Of a stretch of 15,365 nucleotides of DNA, positions 7,767 to 13,543 are shown one piece after another. The stretch comes from UBA9647 sp035506075 (GTDB taxonomy: Bacteria > Bacteroidota > Ignavibacteria > UBA10030): NCBI GenBank assembly GCA_035506075.1, contig DATJQB010000148.1:1-15365 (forward strand), read 5' to 3'. The notes beneath the pieces are model-generated. The model did not search any database and was not told where the DNA came from. It was given only the letters and a program-made list of their open reading frames with translations. Each line of letters begins with the position of its first letter. Position 1 is the first letter of the stretch. The position numbers and the translations under genes are program-made.

Positions 7767-7787
7767 TCATCGCCTGCGTCGTTCAGT

Positions 7788-7832
7788 GTGCCGGGATTGG
7801 TCGATGCCTCCTCCAACCCCGGCACACGTTTC
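7788..7832 (+). terminator. Hairpin after the T9SS beta-helix gene
   Basis: GTGCCGGGATTGG (7788-7800) pairs with CCAACCCCGGCAC (7813-7825). The stem is 13 bp with one A-C mismatch, the loop has 12 bases, and ACGTTTCTTC follows. It starts 21 bases after the stop codon. Because the next genes belong to the same pathway and have no convincing promoter, it may be a partial terminator or an RNA-stabilising hairpin. The GTG at 7788 opens the longest frame of the next gene but is part of this stem, so it is not a start codon. Confidence 0.65.
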
Positions 7833-7937
7833 TTCACCCGTTCGGCGCGACGGTGTAGGGGAGAGCTACCTGTGGAGCAGGCGTTCCAGCGAGCAGACCC
7901 TGTTGACAACTGCAATCGTTCGGTAGCCCCGCCTCGA

Positions 7938-8960
7938 ATGCAACTCAGCTTTGGACGAACCGTGCAACACGAATCACGTTCCAATCGACTGCAGACGTTT
8001 CTTGTGACGCTCCTCATGATGCTGGGGGCCTCACCATCGCTTTTCTCCCGGACAACGTACGACATTGTCGTTGCCCGGGACGGAAGCGGCAACTTCAGGA
8101 CGATCCAGGAAGCTGTCACCGCCTGCCGTGATTATGCTGAGAGGCAGTGCATCATCTTTGTGAAGAACGGCGTCTACTCCGAAAAACTCGTCATCCCCGC
8201 CTCGAAAACTCACATCACGATTATCGGCCAGAACGTCGACAGCACCATCGTCACGTACAACGACTACTCCGGAAAAGTGGATTCAACGGGAACGAAGTTC
8301 AGGACGTCCACCTCGTTCACCTGCCACGTTGCCGGCAATAACATCGTGATGGAGAATATCACGTTCGTCAATGCTGCCGGCCGGGTCGGTCAGGCCGTCG
8401 CCCTGCATGTTGAGGGGGACCGGTGCGCGTTCCGCAACTGCAAACTTGTCGGAAACCAGGATACGCTCTACTCGACGGGCGAGTTGAGCAGGCAGTACTA
8501 CGTTGGCTGCACAATCGAAGGGACGACGGATTTCATTTTCGGTGCGGCGACGGCGGTTTTCGACAAATGCACGATCATCAGCAAAGTCGACTCCTACATC
8601 ACGGCGGCGTCCACGCCTGCGGAGCGGCAATACGGGTTTGTGTTTCTTCACTGCACGCTTGCGTCTGACAGCACAGGGCGAAAGGTGTATCTTGGCCGGC
8701 CGTGGCGCCCGTATGCGTACACAGCGTTTGTCGATTGCGAGATGGGAGACCACATCCGTCCTGAGGGATGGCACAACTGGAGCAAGCCCGACGCTGAGAA
8801 AACCGCCCGGTATTTCGAGTACAATAGTTCCGGACCGGGCGCGAATCCGACGGCCCGCGTGCCATGGTCTCATCAGCTGACGAAGGAAGAGGCCTCGCTC
8901 TTGACGGTGAAGAACATCCTCGGCGGGAATGATGGCTGGGATCCCGAACACGAACACTAG
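7938..8960 (+). CDS. Pectin methylesterase (carbohydrate esterase family 8)
   Basis: This 340-residue enzyme removes methyl esters from homogalacturonan, giving pectate and methanol. All CE8 motifs are present: 'NGVYSEK', 'GQAVALHV', 'GNQDTLY' (Asp175, acid/base), 'DFIFG' (Asp198, nucleophile) and 'LGRPWRPYA' (Arg254). The fold is a parallel beta-helix. A signal peptide ('LQTFLVTLLMMLGASPSLFS') lies at about 18-37, so the protein is exported. It has no T9SS sorting domain and may stay in the periplasm, acting on imported methylated oligomers. The start is uncertain. The frame is open from 7788, but that part overlaps a terminator hairpin. ATG 7938 is chosen, GTG 7962 is an alternative, and neither has a clear ribosome-binding site. 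The next gene begins 12 bases after the stop codon, suggesting co-transcription. Confidence 0.93.
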   Translation: MQLSFGRTVQHESRSNRLQTFLVTLLMMLGASPSLFSRTTYDIVVARDGSGNFRTIQEAVTACRDYAERQCIIFVKNGVYSEKLVIPASKTHITIIGQNVDSTIVTYNDYSGKVDSTGTKFRTSTSFTCHVAGNNIVMENITFVNAAGRVGQAVALHVEGDRCAFRNCKLVGNQDTLYSTGELSRQYYVGCTIEGTTDFIFGAATAVFDKCTIISKVDSYITAASTPAERQYGFVFLHCTLASDSTGRKVYLGRPWRPYAYTAFVDCEMGDHIRPEGWHNWSKPDAEKTARYFEYNSSGPGANPTARVPWSHQLTKEEASLLTVKNILGGNDGWDPEHEH

Positions 8961-8972
8961 AATCGAACGATC

Positions 8973-9941
8973 GTGAAGAAGAATCAGCACATATTGTCTT
9001 GCCTGCACATCGCGATCATGTGCTGGCTCGTCCCGGGGACGCTCGCCGCGCAGGAGATCGTTCCGCTCTGGCCCCCGGGGAAGATGCCGAACTCCCGCGG
9101 GTTGTCGTTGGCCGACAGCATTGCAAACGAACGCCTCTATGTCGTGGGAACTCCCAAGCTCCGCGCGTTTTTCCCGTCGTCTGCTGAAACCAGCGGGGCT
9201 GCCGTGCTTATCTGCCCGGGCGGTGGCTATGTGCGTACTGCCTACGTCACCAGCGGTCTCCAGCTGGCGAAGTGGTTCAACACTCTCGGGGTGTCCGCAT
9301 TCGTTCTCGACTATCGTCTCCCGAATTCGCCGGATGTTCTCCAGCGTGAGATTGCTCCCCTGCAGGATGCCCAGCGCGCCATGCGCCTTCTCCGGGCGCA
9401 TGCAGCAGAATGGAATATCAGCCCGTCAAGAATTGGGGTGATGGGGATTTCCGCGGGAGGGCATCTTGCAACAACACTTGGGACCCGTGAAGAGGATGTT
9501 GCCGCCATCGGGGATTCGGTTGACAAGCTGCCATACAAGCCGAACTTTATGATCCTCGTGTCACCGGTAATCACGATGGGAGAGTTGACACACGTCGGCA
9601 GCCGCACCGCCCTGTTGGGTGACCATCCGTCTGCCGAATTGATTGCAAAGTACTCCAATGAACTCCACGTGACAGCATCGACACCGCCGGCGTTCATCGT
9701 GCATGCATTCGATGATAAGGCGGTTCCCGTGCAGAACAGTCTCATGTTCTATGAGGCGCTTGTGGCGAAACACGATTCATCCACGCTTCACGTCTTCCCG
9801 CGCGGCGGACATAGTATTGCGCTCAGGAACAACCCCGGATCCACCCAGCTCTGGACGAGACTGTGCGAAGAATGGATGCTCGAAATGGGTTTTTTGACTC
9901 CACCAGATGAGAAGCGGGAAGGGAATGCAAAGAGCAGGTGA
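8973..9941 (+). CDS. Secreted alpha/beta-hydrolase esterase, probable pectin or hemicellulose acetylesterase
   Basis: This 322-residue protein opens with a signal peptide ('IAIMCWLVPGTLAAQ'). It has the layout of the BD-FAE/acetylxylan-esterase-like group: 'VPLWPPG' near the start, the oxyanion-hole loop 'ICPGGGYV', then 'FVLDYRLP'. The nucleophile elbow is 'MGISAGGH' (Ser160), and the rest of the triad sits in 'FDDKAVP' (Asp248) and 'RGGHSIA' (His280). It should hydrolyse acetyl or similar short-chain esters on plant polysaccharides; pectin is inferred from its neighbours. GTG 8973 is chosen because it gives a complete signal peptide, although no good ribosome-binding site is visible; coupling to the pectinesterase stop 12 bases upstream is likely. 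Its own stop TGA overlaps an ATG (9941) that opens a 35-codon signal-peptide-like frame. Confidence 0.86.
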   Translation: MKKNQHILSCLHIAIMCWLVPGTLAAQEIVPLWPPGKMPNSRGLSLADSIANERLYVVGTPKLRAFFPSSAETSGAAVLICPGGGYVRTAYVTSGLQLAKWFNTLGVSAFVLDYRLPNSPDVLQREIAPLQDAQRAMRLLRAHAAEWNISPSRIGVMGISAGGHLATTLGTREEDVAAIGDSVDKLPYKPNFMILVSPVITMGELTHVGSRTALLGDHPSAELIAKYSNELHVTASTPPAFIVHAFDDKAVPVQNSLMFYEALVAKHDSSTLHVFPRGGHSIALRNNPGSTQLWTRLCEEWMLEMGFLTPPDEKREGNAKSR

Positions 9942-10048
9942 TGTCCGGACAGAGGTTGATCGCAAGAAGTATCATATTCTCCACTCTCGTGATGTCGCTG
10001 ATCTTTCCGGGAGTGAGCATAACCCGGATGATGATTGTACTACAATGA
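9941..10048 (+). pseudogene. 35-codon signal-peptide-like frame, possible 5' remnant of a lost gene
   Basis: The ATG at 9941 overlaps the TGA of the esterase gene (TGATG), a layout common in translationally coupled genes. The frame encodes MSGQRLIARS followed by the hydrophobic stretch 'IIFSTLVMSLIFPGVS' and stops at 10046-10048. A positive start, a hydrophobic core and a small-residue end match a signal peptide, but no mature protein follows. It may be the surviving start of a deleted secreted enzyme, a small membrane peptide, or a chance frame. Not recognised by sequence. Confidence 0.3.
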
Positions 10049-10078
10049 ACACGGAGCGATCATCCGGTCATCGGATGA
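10025..10078 (+). promoter_or_regulatory. Competing inverted repeats before the T9SS hypothetical gene
   Basis: ATCATCCG (10059-10066) can pair either with the upstream CGGATGAT (10025-10032, 8 bp, 26-base loop) or, through TCATCCG (10060-10066), with the downstream CGGATGA (10072-10078, 7 bp, 5-base loop). The two pairings exclude each other. The repeats lie 39 bases upstream of the next start codon. They could be an attenuator-like switch, a mRNA-processing site or a chance repeat. Confidence 0.35.
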
Positions 10079-10116
10079 AGACCTCTGATACCCATTGAAC
10101 ACACAAGGAGAGAGCC

Positions 10117-11055
10117 ATGAAGAGAATGCTATATGGTTTGTTGTTTGTCGCACTATTGATCGGCGCACCGCTATCGATCCTGATGGCGCAGACGTCGGCA
10201 TCGGTGACGTGGAATCTCATTGCACCGGACAGTCAGAGAGTCTCTGCAACTGTCGGTAATGTAACGGGACAGCCGATTTCAGGGACACCCGCATTTGTCA
10301 TCATAAGCTACAGCGGTGCCGTTGCAAACGGTCCGGGGCCGCTCGGCTCGAACTTCATGCGTTGGAATCCCGGAAGCGGTCTCAACTGGGGCCCGGAAAC
10401 GGCGCCTGTCGATTCACACTATGTACAACTGGTGGCAGCGCCAAAATCCGGTAACGACTTCACAGTCGATTCCGTCACCATGGTTACGTCGGGAGGTGGC
10501 ACGGGAACGATGAAGTGTTTCGTGTACTATTCGCTTGACCCGACGTTTGCGAACAAAGTGAAGATCAATCCGGACACAATCGCACTTCCAAACTCTTCGG
10601 CCGCGTATGTGCGATTGGCATATGCTGTCGGTGTCAAGGTTCCGTCGGGAAAGTCGTTCTATCTCAGATACTATCCCTGGTACACAGGCGCAGCCTCGAC
10701 AAGCAAATATTTCTACACGCAGCTCGCAACGGTGACCGGAAAGACCACGGCATCCGCCACGGGAATTGCTGACTTGAAGGGAGCGATCCCGGCAACTCTC
10801 AATCTCGATCAGAACTACCCCAATCCGTTCAACCCCACGACGACCATCAGCTATCAGATACCGGCAACAAGCCTTGTCACGCTGAAGGTGTTTGATCTGC
10901 TTGGCAGGGAACTCGCAACGCTCGTCAACGGCGAACAGCAGGCCGGATCGTACCGAACGACGTTTGATGCGTCCCGCCTGAGCTCGGGGGTCTATCTCTA
11001 TCAGCTCAACGCCGGAACAACGACACTCACGCGCAAAATGGCGTTGTTGAAGTAA
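10117..11055 (+). CDS. T9SS-sorted secreted protein of unknown function, possible carbohydrate-binding module
   Basis: This 312-residue protein has a signal peptide (about 1-25, ending '...SILMAQ'). Residues about 26-215 form a beta-rich domain with 'VTWNLIAPDSQRVSATVGNV', 'RWNPGSGLNWG', 'DSHYVQLVAAPKSGNDFTV', 'CFVYYSLDPTFANKVKIN' and 'SFYLRYYPWYTG'. Residues about 222-312 are a T9SS sorting domain ('QNYPNPFNPTTTI', 'LSSGVYLYQLNAG', ending 'KMALLK'). No catalytic motif is recognised. A single compact, Trp/Tyr-bearing beta-sandwich-like unit plus surface export fits a substrate-binding module; I have the impression that similar domains are attached to pectate lyases in related bacteria, but this is unverified. 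AAGGAG at 10105-10110, 6 bases before ATG, fixes the start. In the sorting domain, 42 bases (10960-11001) match 7671-7712 of the other T9SS gene at 36 positions, showing shared ancestry. Confidence 0.85.
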   Translation: MKRMLYGLLFVALLIGAPLSILMAQTSASVTWNLIAPDSQRVSATVGNVTGQPISGTPAFVIISYSGAVANGPGPLGSNFMRWNPGSGLNWGPETAPVDSHYVQLVAAPKSGNDFTVDSVTMVTSGGGTGTMKCFVYYSLDPTFANKVKINPDTIALPNSSAAYVRLAYAVGVKVPSGKSFYLRYYPWYTGAASTSKYFYTQLATVTGKTTASATGIADLKGAIPATLNLDQNYPNPFNPTTTISYQIPATSLVTLKVFDLLGRELATLVNGEQQAGSYRTTFDASRLSSGVYLYQLNAGTTTLTRKMALLK

Positions 11056-11066
11056 CACCAGGCTTG

Positions 11067-11097
11067 TGTGCAGAGGGCTGCGACCGTCCTCTGCACA
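11067..11097 (+). terminator. Hairpin after the T9SS hypothetical gene
   Basis: TGTGCAGAGG (11067-11076) and CCTCTGCACA (11088-11097) form a perfect 10-bp stem with an 11-base loop. It starts 12 bases after the stop codon. There is no T tract afterwards, so termination may be partial; a 3'-end stabilising role is also possible. The GTG at 11068, which opens the longest frame of the next gene, lies in this stem. Confidence 0.5.
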
Positions 11098-11154
11098 TGG
11101 GATTCTCGCATCACATTCATGAACCTGTTGCTCCTATTGGGAATCGGGCGTGCC

Positions 11155-12390
11155 ATGAAACAGATCGTCGCTGGGCTTCTGCTTTGCACACTGGTTGTTC
11201 CTTTGGCTGCGCGCGGGGAAGGCAGTCTCCCCACGGCCGGCGTCAACGCGGGGGACTCTCTCGTGATCCCCGGATCCTGGACCTGGCCAACGAGGATCGC
11301 CCGGTCATTTGTGGTGCGCCATCCCGGTTCTGTCACCTACGATTCGCTTTCACCCAATCAGCGATGGAACTATGAACAGGGACTCATGCTCGTTGCATTG
11401 CGAAGCATGTGGCTTCACTCCGGCGAGAAGCAGTACTTCGAGTTCATCAAGGGGAACGTCGATCAGTTTGTCGAAGAGAACGGTTCAATCAGGACGTACA
11501 AGTACGAGGAGTTCAACCTCGATAACATCGCCATGGGGCGCGCACTCCTCACTGTGTACGAAGTCACAAAGGAACTGAAATACAAGAGCGCAGCTGATAC
11601 GCTGAGGAAGCAGCTTGCAAACCAGCCGCGGACCAAGGAAGGCGGTTTCTGGCACAAGCAGATTTATCCGTACCAAATGTGGCTCGATGGATTGTTCATG
11701 GCGGAACCGTTCTACGCGTGGTATTCGGTGATGACGAAGGACACACAGTCGTATGACGACATCGTGAATCAATTTGTCTATGTCTACAAGCATACACGAG
11801 ATCCAAACACCGGACTTCTCTACCACGGATGGGACGAGAGCAAACAGCAGAAGTGGGCGGATCCTCAAACGGGACGCTCGCCGAGTTTCTGGGCAAGGGC
11901 AATTGGATGGTACGAGATGGCGCTCGTCGATGTGCTCGACGTACTGCCGCGTGACTATCCACGGAGGGCGGAACTGCTTCCAATTCTGAACGATGTATCT
12001 GCGACACTCCTCAAATTCCAGGACAAGAAGACTCACTTGTGGTACCAGGTGCCCGATCAGGGAGCGCGGCAGGGAAATTACCTCGAGGCATCCGCCTCGT
12101 CGATGTTTGCATACGCATTCGCCCATGGGGCGAAGAAAGGCTACCTCGACAAGTCTTATCTGGCCGAGGCCCGGAACGTGTTTGAGGGGATCGTCAGCAA
12201 TCTTGTGACTGTCGATTCCAGGGGTTTTGTCAATCTTCTCCATACCTGTCAGGGAGCGGGACTTGGTGGAAAACCATACAGGGCTGGAAGCTATGAATAC
12301 TACGTCAGCGAACCGCAACGGACGAACGATATGAAGGGTTACGGCCCGTTTCTTCTCGCCGCTATCGAGCTTGATGAGGTGTCTCATTAA
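11155..12390 (+). CDS. Unsaturated rhamnogalacturonyl hydrolase (glycoside hydrolase family 105)
   Basis: This 411-residue enzyme of the GH105 (YteR/RhiN) type hydrates and removes the unsaturated galacturonyl unit that lyases leave at the non-reducing end of rhamnogalacturonan I oligomers. The (alpha/alpha)6-barrel is evident from 'RWNYEQGLMLVAL', 'YKYEEFNLDNIAMGRALL', 'YPYQMWLDGLFMAEPFYAWY' (catalytic Asp178), 'LLYHGWDES', 'SPSFWARAIGWYEMALVDVL' and 'LEASASSMFAYA'. The length fits the family plus an N-terminal signal peptide ('MKQIVAGLLLCTLVVPLAARG'), so it is exported, unlike cytoplasmic YteR. ATG 11155 is chosen because it starts this signal peptide; upstream in-frame starts (11068, 11119) lie in or next to the preceding hairpin. 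The ribosome-binding site is weak. Its presence implies that a rhamnogalacturonan lyase exists, although none is seen here. Confidence 0.92.
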   Translation: MKQIVAGLLLCTLVVPLAARGEGSLPTAGVNAGDSLVIPGSWTWPTRIARSFVVRHPGSVTYDSLSPNQRWNYEQGLMLVALRSMWLHSGEKQYFEFIKGNVDQFVEENGSIRTYKYEEFNLDNIAMGRALLTVYEVTKELKYKSAADTLRKQLANQPRTKEGGFWHKQIYPYQMWLDGLFMAEPFYAWYSVMTKDTQSYDDIVNQFVYVYKHTRDPNTGLLYHGWDESKQQKWADPQTGRSPSFWARAIGWYEMALVDVLDVLPRDYPRRAELLPILNDVSATLLKFQDKKTHLWYQVPDQGARQGNYLEASASSMFAYAFAHGAKKGYLDKSYLAEARNVFEGIVSNLVTVDSRGFVNLLHTCQGAGLGGKPYRAGSYEYYVSEPQRTNDMKGYGPFLLAAIELDEVSH

Positions 12391-12393
12391 GTA

Positions 12394-12441
12394 TCGATTG
12401 GGGGAAGCAACGGTCATTGTTTTCAATCGACTTTCAGTCGA
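12394..12441 (+). promoter_or_regulatory. Overlapping inverted repeats before the LacI-type gene
   Basis: TCGATTG (12394-12400) can pair with CAATCGA (12424-12430). ATTG-TTTT-CAAT (12416-12427) forms a small hairpin, and TCGACT-TTC-AGTCGA (12427-12441) is a 6-bp stem with a 3-base loop that touches the ribosome-binding site. The elements share bases, so they exclude each other. They could be an operator for autoregulation or a control on translation. Confidence 0.4.
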
Positions 12442-12446
12442 AGGAG
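12441..12446 (+). promoter_or_regulatory. Ribosome-binding site deciding the start of the LacI-type gene
   Basis: AAGGAG ends one base before GTG 12448 but 7 bases before GTG 12454. Normal spacing favours 12454. Confidence 0.7.
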
Positions 12447-12453
12447 AGTGTGT

Positions 12454-13542
12454 GTGAAACGTTCAGCTCATATTACTCTGGACGACATCGCAAAGAAACT
12501 CAAAGTTTCGCGGGTCACAGTGTCGAAGGCCCTGCGCGGCCACCCGGATATTTCGGAGAAGACTGCAAAACGGATTCGCAAGCTGGCGAGCGATCTCGGG
12601 TACAGCCCGAATTTCATCGCACGCAACCTGTCTGCGCGGCGATCGAACATGCTTGGGGTTGTCATCCCAAAAATCGCACACTTCTTCTTCGGGTCGGTCA
12701 TCGAATCGATCTACAACACGGCGTTCGACAACAACTACGAAACGATCCTCACGGTTTCACAGGAAAATGCCGAGCGGGAAAAGAAACACATCCAGACGCT
12801 TGTTTCCATGCGGGTCGATGGCATGATCATCTCCGTTTCCCAGGAAACTCGCGACACGGAGATTTTTGAGTGGATCAGGAAGATGGGGATCCATGTTGTG
12901 TTCGTCGACAGGATGCCGGGACCGGGAATACCGGGTTTCAGCACGGTCATGGTGGATGACAAAGGGGGAGCGTTTCAGGCGATCGAACATGCGATCAAGA
13001 TGGGCTACCGCAAGATCGGCTTCGTCGGCGGCAACCCACAGATCAACATCGGTCACAACCGTCTGCTTGGATTCGAGCAGGCAATGAAAGAATACAATGT
13101 TCCGGTGAAGCGGGAGTGGATTGTCCACTCCGGCTTCGGCAAGGACGACGGTTACGCCGGATTCAAACAACTCTCACAGACCGGCCACCTGCCTGATTTT
13201 GTTTTTGCTGTGACGTACCCTGTGGCTCTCGGCATCTATGAGGCCGCCAAAGAGCTTGGCCTCCGGATTCCCGACGATCTCGACATCATCTGCTTCGGCG
13301 ACAGTGACGTCAACCGGTTCCTCTCGCCGCCCTTGAGCTGTGTCCATCAGCCGACACAGGAGCTTGGTACAAAGGCCGTCCACCTGATCCTGGACATGAT
13401 CAAGGATTCTGAAGAGGCCCAGGAACAACACATCGAAATCCCGACCGAGTTAATTCTCCGTGAAACAGGAGTGCGAAAACTCCATAAAATCTCCGACTCG
13501 CTCCATCCGGTCGGCCCGAACAACCTCGCAAAGACGAATTGA
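12454..13542 (+). CDS. LacI-family transcriptional regulator
   Basis: This 362-residue regulator starts with a LacI helix-turn-helix and hinge ('ITLDDIAKKLKVSRVTVSKA', then 'HPDISEKTAKRIRKLASDLG' and 'NFIARNLSARRSN'). A periplasmic-binding-protein-like sensor domain follows from about residue 65 ('LGVVIPKIAHFFFGSVIESI', 'DGMIISVSQET', 'VVFVDRMPG', 'GYRKIGFVGG', 'CFGDSDVNRFLSPPLSCVHQ', 'ELILRETGV'). Such proteins usually repress sugar genes and release DNA on binding a breakdown product; here a uronate or unsaturated oligomer is the likely effector, by context only. GTG 12454 is preferred to GTG 12448 on ribosome-binding-site spacing. The next gene starts 1 base after the stop codon, so the regulator is expressed inside the cluster it may control. 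Confidence 0.94.
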   Translation: MKRSAHITLDDIAKKLKVSRVTVSKALRGHPDISEKTAKRIRKLASDLGYSPNFIARNLSARRSNMLGVVIPKIAHFFFGSVIESIYNTAFDNNYETILTVSQENAEREKKHIQTLVSMRVDGMIISVSQETRDTEIFEWIRKMGIHVVFVDRMPGPGIPGFSTVMVDDKGGAFQAIEHAIKMGYRKIGFVGGNPQINIGHNRLLGFEQAMKEYNVPVKREWIVHSGFGKDDGYAGFKQLSQTGHLPDFVFAVTYPVALGIYEAAKELGLRIPDDLDIICFGDSDVNRFLSPPLSCVHQPTQELGTKAVHLILDMIKDSEEAQEQHIEIPTELILRETGVRKLHKISDSLHPVGPNNLAKTN

Positions 13543-13543
13543 C

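Noticed and set aside
7903..7908. TTGACA upstream of the pectinesterase as a promoter
   Set aside because: No -10-like hexamer is found 16-18 bases downstream (the sequence there is GC-rich).
7788..7937. N-terminal extension of the pectinesterase starting at GTG 7788
   Set aside because: It lies on a terminator-like hairpin, has an Arg-rich sequence unlike any signal peptide, and would bury the real signal peptide in the middle of the protein.
8283..9401. A 372-codon open frame on the minus strand across the pectinesterase and esterase genes
   Set aside because: It is antisense to two genes with complete catalytic motifs, its product is rich in Arg, Pro and His with no domain-like pattern, and long antisense frames are expected at this GC content.
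11068..11154. N-terminal extension of GH105 from GTG 11068
   Set aside because: It overlaps a 10-bp hairpin stem, and a complete signal peptide starts at ATG 11155.
11485..12426. A 313-codon open frame on the minus strand opposite the GH105 and LacI leader region
   Set aside because: It is antisense to GH105 with no recognisable motif, signal peptide or ribosome-binding site, so it is treated as a shadow.
13460..13543. N-terminal extension of CE12 inside the LacI gene
   Set aside because: It overlaps the conserved end of LacI in another frame; ATG 13544 begins the signal peptide.
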